Assembly: GCA_003507515.1 (NCBI GenBank)
Contig: DNVL01000102.1
Location: 3,551-9,223 of the forward strand
Source of the DNA: Legionella sp.
Lineage (GTDB): Bacteria > Pseudomonadota > Gammaproteobacteria > Legionellales > Legionellaceae
Direction of reading: 5' to 3'
Length of the DNA stretch: 5,673 nucleotides
The notes under the pieces are model-generated. The model searched no databases, was not told the origin of the DNA, and saw only the letters and a program-made list of their open reading frames with translations. Position 1 is the first letter of the stretch; every line of letters starts with the position of its first letter. Shown here piece by piece: positions 1-5,673 of this stretch. Made by a program: the position numbers and the translations under genes.

Positions 1-673
1 GTTTATCACCGCACCCGATGACGCCATTGAGGGTTGTGCTACCCAATTGACCCATAACCACAGCCTCTTGCCAGGCCATGTCATTGCACATTGCAGTGGC
101 GTGCTGGGTTCAGAAATATTGGCGCCACTGCGTGAACAGGGTGGGCTAGTTGCGAGTATTCACCCGCTTCGGGCATTCCGCGCCCATCACGTGCAAATCA
201 ACGCATTTAAAGATTGCGATTGCGTGGTGGAAGGCGATCCTGACGCGGTGCTTACCTTAACCACCCTATTTACCCAAATGGGCGCTCACGTAATCCCCAT
301 CTCAGCGTCAAAAAAGGCCACCTACCATGCAGCGGCTGTGATGGCCTCCAATTATATGGTTACATTAGCCAGTTGTGCTATCGCGTTATTTCATGAAGCG
401 GGATTATCTGAGGCTCAAGCGCAGAACATCACAAAAGACCTCATGCAAAGCAGTTTGACCCACATACGGGAAGCCGCACATATCAACCAAGCCCTCACAG
501 GACCTTTGTCTCGCGGCGACCTCAATACGGTCACCTTGCATTTGGAAGCCATTCAGTCGGAATCCGTCAACGCACTCTATAGAGCAGCGGGGCTTGCGAC
601 CCTGCCCTTGACGAGTCTGGATGAGAGCATGCGGATTGCGCTAAAAAATCGGTTCAAATTATCATCTGATTAG
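1..673 (+). CDS. Rossmann-like and DUF2520 domain protein, C-terminal part (5' end outside window)
   Basis: The reading frame is open from base 2 to the TAG at 671-673, giving 223 visible residues; the N-terminus lies beyond the left edge. It begins FITAPDDAIEG, the end of a Rossmann-type nucleotide-binding domain (the glycine-rich dinucleotide loop would be off the window). It continues with HCSG (visible residues 30-33) and HPLRAF (54-59), then an all-helical DUF2520 region with YHAAAVMASNY (108-118) and ALTGPLSRGD (164-173). These match the family usually annotated as 'Rossmann-like and DUF2520 domain-containing protein', related in fold to NADP-dependent pyrroline-5-carboxylate reductases and 6-phosphogluconate-type dehydrogenases. 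Its substrate is unknown to me. A TTG at 47 could be taken as a start, but the family match continues upstream of it, so it is an internal leucine. The gene converges on rimK and is probably functionally unrelated to the minus-strand run. Confidence 0.85.
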   Translation, partial: FITAPDDAIEGCATQLTHNHSLLPGHVIAHCSGVLGSEILAPLREQGGLVASIHPLRAFRAHHVQINAFKDCDCVVEGDPDAVLTLTTLFTQMGAHVIPISASKKATYHAAAVMASNYMVTLASCAIALFHEAGLSEAQAQNITKDLMQSSLTHIREAAHINQALTGPLSRGDLNTVTLHLEAIQSESVNALYRAAGLATLPLTSLDESMRIALKNRFKLSSD

Positions 674-743
674 CGGCCGCGACGCATGCGCAAGATGTAT
701 TTTTTTGTTCGGATGATGGGCTCCGCAGACAAGGGCCGTTCAA

Positions 744-1652
744 TTACCCCTGAAAACGCTGATTCTGCGTGGTCGGCTTGGCATGTTTCTCAATATATTG
801 AATGATTTTACCGGCAATATTAACGTGCGTGGTAGATTCGATGCCTTCAAGACCTGGGGATGAATTGATTTCCAACACCAATGGGCCATGGTTAGAACGC
901 ACCAAATCAACGCCCGCGACTTTCAATCCCATGGTTTTTGCAGCCGAAATCGCAACAGCGCGTTCATGCGTGGACAGCTTCACTTTAAGCGCTTTTCCGC
1001 CTTGATGCACATTGGCGCGGAACTCCCCTTCTTTGGCTTGCCGCTTCATGGCTGCAACGACTTTATCACCAATGACAAAGCAACGAATATCCGTGCCACG
1101 CGATTCTTTAATGTATTCTTGAACCAAAATATTCGCATGCATCTCTTTAAACGCATTAATGATGCTGACAGCTGATTGATGGCTATCCGCAAACACAACC
1201 CCTTTTCCCTGCGTGCCTTCCAATAGTTTAATCACGAGTGGTGCGCCACCCACCATTTGAATCAGGTCTTCGGTATTATCCGGCGATTGGGCAAAGCCCG
1301 TTAACGGCATGGCAATCCCTTTACGCGCCAGCAATTGCAGTGATCGGAATTTGTCTCGTGAACGTGCGATGGCAATCGATTCATTCAACGCATACATCCC
1401 CATGGTTTCCATGTGGCGCAACACAGCAGTGCCATAAAAGGTGTTGGACGCGCCAATGCGCGGAATAACGGCGTCAAAATGAGGCAACAGCTCACCCCCT
1501 CGATAGTGAACGGTCGGCGACGACGCGGCCACGTTCATGTAGCAATACAGGGGGTTGATGATCCGAACATCATGCCCCGCTTCAATGCCGGCTTCCACTA
1601 ACCGTTTGTGCGAATACAACTTAGGGTTGGTCGCGAGTATTGCAATATTCAT
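744..1652 (-). CDS. rimK: Ribosomal protein S6--L-glutamate ligase RimK (ATP-grasp)
   Basis: This 302-residue protein is close to the 300 residues of E. coli RimK and can be aligned with it by eye along its whole length. RimK is a cytoplasmic ATP-grasp ligase that adds glutamate residues to the C-terminus of ribosomal protein S6. Visible landmarks are the N-terminal [12 protein letters not shown] (56-67), the pre-ATP-grasp [13 protein letters not shown] (89-101), and the ATP-binding segment with Lys142, Glu145 and the GTQGKG loop (146-151). Further on are QEY (178-180), the RAKEGxFR-like segment [10 protein letters not shown] (203-212), and the metal-binding Asp249 with Glu261 and Asn263 in LEINSSPG. 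All expected catalytic positions appear present. The ATG at 1652 is preceded by an AAAGGA ribosome-binding site (1664-1669) that overlaps the sco stop codon. With only 15 bp between the genes, rimK is likely co-transcribed and perhaps coupled with sco. It is the last gene of the run and converges on the DUF2520 gene. Confidence 0.95.
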   Translation of the reverse strand: MNIAILATNPKLYSHKRLVEAGIEAGHDVRIINPLYCYMNVAASSPTVHYRGGELLPHFDAVIPRIGASNTFYGTAVLRHMETMGMYALNESIAIARSRDKFRSLQLLARKGIAMPLTGFAQSPDNTEDLIQMVGGAPLVIKLLEGTQGKGVVFADSHQSAVSIINAFKEMHANILVQEYIKESRGTDIRCFVIGDKVVAAMKRQAKEGEFRANVHQGGKALKVKLSTHERAVAISAAKTMGLKVAGVDLVRSNHGPLVLEINSSPGLEGIESTTHVNIAGKIIQYIEKHAKPTTQNQRFQG

Positions 1653-1663
1653 AGATCGGGGTG

Positions 1664-1669
1664 TCCTTT
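1664..1669 (-). promoter_or_regulatory. Ribosome-binding site of rimK, overlapping the sco stop
   Basis: The minus strand reads AAAGGA here, 11 nt before the rimK ATG. Its upstream end shares two bases with the TAA stop of sco (1668-1670). Ribosomes finishing sco would therefore sit on this site, which suggests re-initiation or coupling (inference). Confidence 0.65.
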
Positions 1670-2312
1670 AAGCTGTCAACAAAAGATAATCATGGGCCAG
1701 TTGTTCGGCGTGATGAGGCGTTGTAAAAAACGCCATAAGCTCCCCTTTCGGGTTAAACAACAGGATGGTGCCCGTGTGCTCAATGTCGTAATCACGGGCA
1801 TCATGGGATTCGTTACGTGCCACTTTCAAGTAGGCAATGCCCAATGCTTGCGTCATCGCTTTAATAGAAGCCAACGACCCTCTAGCACCGTAAAAATGGG
1901 GATCGAACGCTTTCACGTAATGGGCCAAATGCGCCTCATCATCTCGGGCAGGATCAACCGAAATCATGAGCACCTGCGGCCTGTTCTTCACGCCTTTTTC
2001 ACCTAATAAGCGATACATTTTTCCCAGTTCCGCAAGGGTGGTGGGGCACAGGTAACCACATTGGGTGAACCCAAAAAAAACCATAGTCCACTGCCCACGC
2101 AAACTGGCATTATTAAAGGGCTTGTGGTTAATGCCTACGAGTGAGAAGGGCTGCACCATGCGTGGTTTATCCAACAATGTTCCGGTCAACTGGCTGGCGT
2201 CAATGGTCTTTTTTTTATGCAAGTGCTGGGACACAAACAAGCCAGCGCTCAAGGCGATAACGGCCAATAACCCAACCACCGTACGTGTCAAACCCGTTGT
2301 TTTATCGAACAA
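1668..2312 (-). CDS. SCO1/SenC family copper chaperone for cytochrome c oxidase assembly
   Basis: This 214-residue membrane-anchored thioredoxin-fold protein supplies copper to, or reduces, the CuA centre of cytochrome c oxidase subunit II on the periplasmic side. A short cytoplasmic N-terminus is followed by one hydrophobic anchor (about residues 11-27). There is no lipobox cysteine, so it is an uncleaved or signal-anchor protein rather than a lipoprotein. The SCO copper ligands are all visible: Cys85 and Cys89 in FTQCGYLCPTTL (CxxxC) and His179 in YDIEHTGTILLFNP. The SVDPARD segment (118-124) is also typical. The start is TTG at 2312, the only candidate with a good ribosome-binding site (AGGGGA, 2318-2323). 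In-frame extension is blocked by the cyoE stop just upstream. The gene begins 9 bp after cyoE and ends 15 bp before rimK, completing a heme A and copper assembly set. Confidence 0.95.
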   Translation of the reverse strand: MFDKTTGLTRTVVGLLAVIALSAGLFVSQHLHKKKTIDASQLTGTLLDKPRMVQPFSLVGINHKPFNNASLRGQWTMVFFGFTQCGYLCPTTLAELGKMYRLLGEKGVKNRPQVLMISVDPARDDEAHLAHYVKAFDPHFYGARGSLASIKAMTQALGIAYLKVARNESHDARDYDIEHTGTILLFNPKGELMAFFTTPHHAEQLAHDYLLLTA

Positions 2313-2317
2313 GGCAT

Positions 2318-2323
2318 TCCCCT
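2318..2323 (-). promoter_or_regulatory. Ribosome-binding site that decides the TTG start of sco
   Basis: The minus strand reads AGGGGA, overlapping the cyoE TAG stop (2322-2324), with a 5 nt spacer to TTG at 2312. The intervening ATG (about 2315-2317) is in another frame and opens only nine codons before TGA, so it is not the sco start. The next in-frame Met is residue 52, far inside the protein and past the membrane anchor. Confidence 0.7.
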
Positions 2324-3194
2324 ACAAATAATGATCAACCAATAAAAATAGAAATAACAGCATCAAATAAACAATGGAAAAACGAAACGTTTGCATGGCG
2401 ACCTTTGGCGCATCAGAGCGATACAACAGGACAGCCCAGTAGAAAAAACGTGCATCCAACAACAAGGTACCCGTCAAGTAAACCCAACCGCTCATGCCCA
2501 CCACAACAGGCAACACGCTCACAACGCATAACAAAAGGGTATACAACAATACGTTCAATTTTGTATAACGAATGCCGTGTGTGACCGGCAGCATCGGGAT
2601 CTCTGCATGTTGATAATCTTCAAATCGATGGATGGCCAAAGCCCAAAAATGAGGTGGCGTCCACGTGAAGATGATCAAAACCAACAGCAACGCATGGGGA
2701 TCCAGCTGGTTTGTCACCGCCGTCCAACCCAACAACGGAGGGGCGGCTCCCGCCAACCCACCAATGACAATGTTTTGTGGTGTAGCACGCTTCAAGTAAC
2801 CGGTGTAAACACCGGCGTACCCTATTATTGTGACAAACGTGAGCACGGCAGTCAATGTGTTTACAAAAAAGACCAGTACCATCAACCCCATTATACCCAA
2901 GATGCACGCAAAACTCACGGCTTGCATCACAGAAACACGCCCTTGTGCAACGGGTCTTTTTTTAGTGCGTGCCATCATGGCATCGATGCGTTTATCCACC
3001 AAATGATTAATGGCCGCAGCACTGCCCGCAGACAGGCCAATGCCCAATAACGTCATGCCAACGGTTGAGAGAGGAACCCAGCCGGGCACCGCCAGGTACA
3101 TGCCAACCAGTGCCGTTAATAACATCAACAACACCACTCGCGGTTTACACAACTCAACGTAATCGTGCCAGCGTGATCCAAGACTAGCCGTCAT
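2322..3194 (-). CDS. cyoE: Protoheme IX farnesyltransferase (heme O synthase)
   Basis: This 290-residue polytopic inner-membrane UbiA-family prenyltransferase (also called CtaB) transfers a farnesyl group from farnesyl diphosphate to heme B, making heme O. Its length is normal for the family. The first Mg-diphosphate motif NxxxDxxxD is seen as Asn63, Asp67 and Asp71, followed by RTKKRP (76-81). Further signatures are [17 protein letters not shown] (130-146), the PPLLGW turn (152-157), [14 protein letters not shown] (177-190) and [12 protein letters not shown] (193-204). Hydrophobic segments alternate through the protein, consistent with about nine helices. The ATG at 3194 has a strong AAGGAG site 6 nt upstream and overlaps the end of ctaA by 11 bp. 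Lying between ctaA and sco, it most likely serves an aa3-type oxidase by making the substrate of CtaA. A role with a bo3-type oxidase cannot be excluded from sequence alone. Confidence 0.97.
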   Translation of the reverse strand: MTASLGSRWHDYVELCKPRVVLLMLLTALVGMYLAVPGWVPLSTVGMTLLGIGLSAGSAAAINHLVDKRIDAMMARTKKRPVAQGRVSVMQAVSFACILGIMGLMVLVFFVNTLTAVLTFVTIIGYAGVYTGYLKRATPQNIVIGGLAGAAPPLLGWTAVTNQLDPHALLLVLIIFTWTPPHFWALAIHRFEDYQHAEIPMLPVTHGIRYTKLNVLLYTLLLCVVSVLPVVVGMSGWVYLTGTLLLDARFFYWAVLLYRSDAPKVAMQTFRFSIVYLMLLFLFLLVDHYL

Positions 3195-4197
3195 ATGATA
3201 CTCCTTCTGAGGTGAGATACCGCAGGCTCACCATCGAGGCCAGAAGCAATGCAGCCAACCCATTGTGCGCAACCGCGGCCCATAGGGGGAGTAGATAGAT
3301 GACATTGATGATGCCAAAGGTCAATTGCAGCATCACCAGCAACAGGGCCAACCCAGCGACGCAACGTAACGCACACGACTTTGCACACCAGAGGAGGAAA
3401 CCTGATAGCATCAGTACATAAACAGCCGTGATGTAAGCGCCTATACGATGAATCCACTGGATGGTCACTCTGATCTCGTTATCCAAAACACCCCCTTGGT
3501 AATTGGCACCAATCGATGAAAAGACATCAAAGGCTTTTGCAAAATAGAGTGTAGGTAACCATTGCCCATTGCAACGAGGAAAGCCAATGCACGCAATGCC
3601 TGCATAATTGGAACTCACCCAGCCGCCCAGAGCAATCTGACAAAACACTATCAAAATGCCGACGTTAATCCATGCACGCCAGCGAGGCATGCACATCCCT
3701 TGAAACGGGCTTAATTGCCACCAAAAATAACAAAGGCATGCAAAAATCAAGATGCCACCGAGCAAATGCCCCATGACGACCACGGGTAGTAATTTCAGCG
3801 TCACGGTCCACATGCCCAACGCGGCTTGGAACAGTACCAATAAAAGCAAGACCGATGGCAGCACCCAAGGCACGCGTCGTCTCTGTCCCACGAGACGAAA
3901 CACATAGAGTGCCATGCCTAAAATCAATAAGCCTAATGTACCGGCCGCATAACGATGTGCCATTTCGGTCCATGCTTTACCGGATTCAATGGGGATTTCA
4001 GGGTATTGATTCTGCGCTTGCGTTAAATCAATTAAACCAGATGGAAGAACCAAACGCCCATAACAACCGGGCCAATCAGGACAGCCTAACCCCGCATCGG
4101 TCAGGCGTGTAAAGGCGCCTAACATCACCACCAGAAATGCCAAAATCACAGCGCAGGTTGCAGTGAACCGTAACCCTTTATGTGCCATCACGTTCAT
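3184..4197 (-). CDS. ctaA: Heme A synthase (CtaA/COX15)
   Basis: This 337-residue integral membrane protein oxidises the C8 methyl of heme O to the formyl group of heme A, in two internally similar four-helix halves. The four conserved heme-ligand histidines are visible: His81 in WTEMAHRY and His144 in VMGHLLGG in the first half, then His250 in QWIHRIGAY and His311 in [11 protein letters not shown] in the second. Glu78, three residues before His81, matches the loop glutamate of the Bacillus enzyme. Two external-loop cysteine pairs are present, Cys39/Cys45 (CPDWPGC) and Cys203/Cys209 (CIGFPRC). The start motif [16 protein letters not shown] is characteristic. The chosen ATG at 4197 forms a TAATG overlap with the preceding gene; AAAAGG (4201-4206) is only 3 nt away, so GTG at 4191 or ATG at 4188 are possible alternatives two or three codons in. 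The 3' end overlaps cyoE, the gene for the preceding pathway step. Confidence 0.96.
   Translation of the reverse strand: MNVMAHKGLRFTATCAVILAFLVVMLGAFTRLTDAGLGCPDWPGCYGRLVLPSGLIDLTQAQNQYPEIPIESGKAWTEMAHRYAAGTLGLLILGMALYVFRLVGQRRRVPWVLPSVLLLLVLFQAALGMWTVTLKLLPVVVMGHLLGGILIFACLCYFWWQLSPFQGMCMPRWRAWINVGILIVFCQIALGGWVSSNYAGIACIGFPRCNGQWLPTLYFAKAFDVFSSIGANYQGGVLDNEIRVTIQWIHRIGAYITAVYVLMLSGFLLWCAKSCALRCVAGLALLLVMLQLTFGIINVIYLLPLWAAVAHNGLAALLLASMVSLRYLTSEGVSYDG
3201..3206 (-). promoter_or_regulatory. Strong ribosome-binding site of cyoE inside ctaA
   Basis: The minus strand reads AAGGAG, 6 nt before the cyoE ATG at 3194 and wholly inside the last codons of ctaA. It is the best Shine-Dalgarno match seen in the run, so cyoE should initiate efficiently even though it overlaps ctaA by 11 bp. 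Confidence 0.75.
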
Positions 4198-4730
4198 TAT
4201 CCTTTTGTTAGCAATTGTTTAATATCACGGAATACATCATCGGGTTCTGCGCTCACGGGATATGCCAGCACCAGGTAGCGGTCAGGATTGGCGATAAAAA
4301 GTTGCGGTTGACGGTATAATCCCGACAAATGCTTGGATTCAACCGCTGGCAGCATGACGGAAAACATGCCATGCGAACGCAGTAGTGTCGCAACCGCAAG
4401 CGAGATCGGGCCGGCGTTTGCACCCTGCATGAGGCCTGCATCCACATCATATAATCGCCGGCCCAACGCCACACGAATTCGCGCCAATTTATCCAATTGT
4501 ATCATGCAAGGTGCATCGCACACCAAAGGACTCCACAAGATGAGGCGCCATTTAGAATCCGCGCCTAACGCGTTAATCACCTGAGGAGGACGGATAAACT
4601 GCCCTCTATTGGTGGTCGCACCATTCAGCCAGTGGGGATGAAAGTACAAATAATACGCGGACAACCCTGGTGCTGAAAACAAAAACACCAATAATAATAA
4701 AATGACATAATAACGACGCGTGGGGTTCAT
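4197..4730 (-). CDS. Membrane-anchored CxxxC (SCO/thioredoxin-like) protein of the cytochrome oxidase cluster, function unknown
   Basis: This 177-residue protein has one N-terminal membrane segment (about residues 7-28, after a basic MNPTRRYY start) and a predicted periplasmic domain. The domain carries Cys71 and Cys75 in LVCDAPCM, a CxxxC spacing like SCO, placed after a hydrophobic strand (WRLILWSP, 61-68). It ends with a thioredoxin-fold-like LFIANPDRYLVLAYP (144-158) and a DDVFRDIKQLL helix. I recognise the layout as a poorly characterised family often found between surf1 and ctaA in gammaproteobacterial oxidase clusters. No histidine sits where SCO has its copper ligand; the nearest, His134, lies about seven residues too early relative to the NP turn. 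A copper or thiol-redox helper in oxidase assembly is an inference. The start is ATG at 4730, making an ATGA overlap with surf1; the frame stays open to an ATG at 4793, but that would put 21 unneeded residues before the anchor. The weak GAAG site lies at 4739-4742. Confidence 0.8.
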   Translation of the reverse strand: MNPTRRYYVILLLLVFLFSAPGLSAYYLYFHPHWLNGATTNRGQFIRPPQVINALGADSKWRLILWSPLVCDAPCMIQLDKLARIRVALGRRLYDVDAGLMQGANAGPISLAVATLLRSHGMFSVMLPAVESKHLSGLYRQPQLFIANPDRYLVLAYPVSAEPDDVFRDIKQLLTKG

Positions 4731-5437
4731 ATTTTTTTCTTCACGTTTAAGGCAATAAATAGAATAAAAATAGCCAGGGCTATCGCAAACCATTGAAACG
4801 CGTAGCCATAATGACGCTCAGGCGGCATGGCCACAACGGCCCACTCGCGCACATAACCGAAGTTCGCTGATTTACTGAGGCGAATGATAAACGGATAAAC
4901 AGATTTATGCAAAAATTTGCTGATTAAATCTGCGTCGACCCACTCAACCACTGCCAAATCAGTGCCCTTTTTTTCAAGCGCCTGGCCGAGAATCCATTGT
5001 TTAGTCGATGGGTAATACGCACTACCGACCAATGAAACAACACCACAGGGGGTTTCTACCTCCGGAAATTGCTGGCGTGTCACATCACCCGGAACCCACC
5101 CACGATCCACCAACACAACGACACCGCCCTGTATTTTCAAGGGAGAGATGACATCATAACCAAACTGGTGTTGGTGGTGCTGATTGTCCAACAAAAAAAT
5201 CGCTGGCAAAAAGTGGCCTTTCACGCGAAGCGTTTGATATTGGGCGGGCAAGGGATCGCTAGACCCCCAGGGTGTCGGCACCTGCTTTATAAAGGCGTTT
5301 AAAGCCGCCATCATTTGCTGTTTGTCACTGGCGCGTTCGAGTTGCCAGTAACCTAATCTGACAAACAGTGCCATCGCGAAGAGCGTCAGTAAAATCATAG
5401 CCCAATGGGGTTTAAAAGAAACTCGCATTTTGGTCAT
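4727..5437 (-). CDS. SURF1 family cytochrome c oxidase assembly protein
   Basis: This 236-residue inner-membrane protein assists insertion of heme A into subunit I of cytochrome c oxidase. The family plan is intact. An N-terminal membrane helix (about 12-28) runs into LGYWQLERASDKQ (28-40). A periplasmic domain follows with LLDNQHHQHQFGYDVISPL (82-100), VLVDRGWVP (108-116) and WILGQ (148-152). The C-terminal HYGYAFQWFAIALA (209-222) opens the second helix, and a short basic tail NVKKKI ends the protein. The ATG at 5437 was chosen; an ATG at 5428 (Met4) is equally possible, since only a weak TAGG-like ribosome-binding site is seen upstream. It is the first gene of the oxidase-assembly run and overlaps the following CxxxC gene by 4 bp. 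The gene is usually preceded in such clusters by oxidase subunit III and a small two-helix protein, neither of which is present here. Confidence 0.94.
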   Translation of the reverse strand: MTKMRVSFKPHWAMILLTLFAMALFVRLGYWQLERASDKQQMMAALNAFIKQVPTPWGSSDPLPAQYQTLRVKGHFLPAIFLLDNQHHQHQFGYDVISPLKIQGGVVVLVDRGWVPGDVTRQQFPEVETPCGVVSLVGSAYYPSTKQWILGQALEKKGTDLAVVEWVDADLISKFLHKSVYPFIIRLSKSANFGYVREWAVVAMPPERHYGYAFQWFAIALAIFILFIALNVKKKI

Positions 5438-5493
5438 TGTGCAGAACCTAAGGATGATGAATGACGACAGCCAATCGTTTGGTTTATTCCCAT

Positions 5494-5517
5494 GGATTTT
5501 AAAACCTAAAAAAATCC
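5494..5517 (-). other. A/T-rich inverted repeat at the end of the acyltransferase gene
   Basis: GGATTTT (5494-5500) and AAAATCC (5511-5517) are perfect 7 bp inverted arms around a 10 nt loop, covering the acyltransferase stop codon. In minus-strand RNA this could form a weak hairpin. No T-run follows the stem, so it is not a convincing intrinsic terminator. It may be chance in A/T-rich sequence. Confidence 0.35.
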
Positions 5518-5673
5518 TGTCGATTATCGCGTTGGTTCGTTTTGATCGTGTTGGCCGGATATAAACCCACTACCACCGAATCGTCCGGCACATCCTGGTT
5601 TCTCAGAAATGAATGCGCTGCAATGGAGACGTTATTGCCCAGGTTGCATTGGCCTATCACGGAACTCTTGGAA
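5499..5673 (-). CDS. Hexapeptide-repeat (left-handed beta-helix) acyltransferase, C-terminal fragment (5' end outside window)
   Basis: On the minus strand a frame is open from the right edge to TAA at 5499-5501, giving 57 residues with no start in the window. It reads VIGQCN-LGNNVS-IAAHSF, successive hexapeptide turns of a left-handed parallel beta-helix. Next comes NQDVPDDSVVVGLYPANTIK, which resembles the exit loop and final strand (VPxxSVVxGxPAxxIK) of bacterial acetyl/acyltransferases such as the serine O-acetyltransferase, maltose or sugar acetyltransferase families. A basic, polar tail ends the protein. This C-terminus resembles the family well, but the acceptor cannot be told from it, and the catalytic histidine is probably off the window. 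The stop lies 61 bp before the surf1 ATG on the same strand, so it may or may not share a transcript with surf1. Confidence 0.75.
   Translation of the reverse strand, partial: SKSSVIGQCNLGNNVSIAAHSFLRNQDVPDDSVVVGLYPANTIKTNQRDNRQDFFRF

Noticed and set aside
47..49. TTG as the start of the leftmost gene.
   Set aside because: The frame is open to the left edge and the upstream residues (FITAPDDAIEG) fit the family, so this is an internal codon of a truncated gene.
674..743. Possible bidirectional terminator between the convergent DUF2520 and rimK genes, with a run of seven T at 700-706 and palindromes GCGGCCGC (673-680) and CGCATGCG (683-690).
   Set aside because: No stable stem sits directly before the T-run; the palindromes are short and separated from it by about nine bases. 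I cannot support a terminator, though one would be expected here.
2620..2907. Additional open frames overlapping cyoE, ctaA and rimK on both strands (for example 2620-2907 minus and 1608-2006 plus).
   Set aside because: They lie entirely inside or across well-recognised genes, show no family motif, and have composition typical of shadow frames.
4731..4793. N-terminal extension of the CxxxC protein to the ATG at 4793 (21 extra residues).
   Set aside because: It would overlap surf1 by 67 bp, add a polar leader before the membrane anchor, and ignore the ATGA junction at 4727-4730 that matches the packing of the rest of the run.
5438..5498. Promoter for the surf1 run in the 61 bp gap, with a TTGGCT-like -35 on the minus strand.
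   Set aside because: The hexamer 17 nt downstream (TTAGGT) is a poor -10 match, and no operator-like repeat is visible. The main promoter may be further upstream, outside the window.

Overview
This window reads as an ordinary chromosomal stretch of an aerobic gammaproteobacterium of moderate G+C content (judged by eye, not counted). The strongest taxonomic hint is the RimK protein, which follows Escherichia coli RimK closely along its whole length. The gene order surf1 - small CxxxC protein - ctaA - ctaB/cyoE - sco is also one I associate with gammaproteobacterial aa3-type cytochrome c oxidase clusters. I cannot place the genus from this window.

Layout: a plus-strand gene cut by the left edge (1-673) encodes the C-terminal part of a Rossmann-like/DUF2520 protein. 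After a 70 bp convergent spacer, everything else lies on the minus strand and is read right to left. First is the C-terminal 57 residues of a hexapeptide-repeat (left-handed beta-helix) acyltransferase cut by the right edge (5499-5673). A 61 bp gap follows, then a tightly packed run: surf1 (4727-5437), a membrane-anchored CxxxC protein (4197-4730), ctaA (3184-4197), cyoE/ctaB (2322-3194), sco (1668-2312) and rimK (744-1652). Junctions in that run are a 4 bp ATGA overlap, a 1 bp TAATG overlap, an 11 bp overlap, a 9 bp gap and a 15 bp gap, so the six genes are probably one transcript with translational coupling.

Working together: CyoE farnesylates protoheme to heme O, and CtaA oxidises heme O to heme A. 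SURF1 helps place heme A in oxidase subunit I. SCO delivers copper to, or reduces, the CuA site of subunit II. The small CxxxC protein probably joins the copper or thiol side of this work. RimK, a ribosomal protein S6 glutamate ligase, ends the run and has no obvious link to oxidase assembly. The oxidase structural genes (coxA, coxB, coxC) and ctaG, often just upstream of surf1 in such clusters, are not in the window; an acyltransferase stands there instead.

I found no mobile element, CRISPR array, tRNA, rRNA or clearly novel system. The points most worth a second look are the uncharacterised CxxxC protein paired with SCO, the position of rimK, and the separation of the assembly genes from the oxidase structural genes. 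There is no gene-free stretch over 300 bases.
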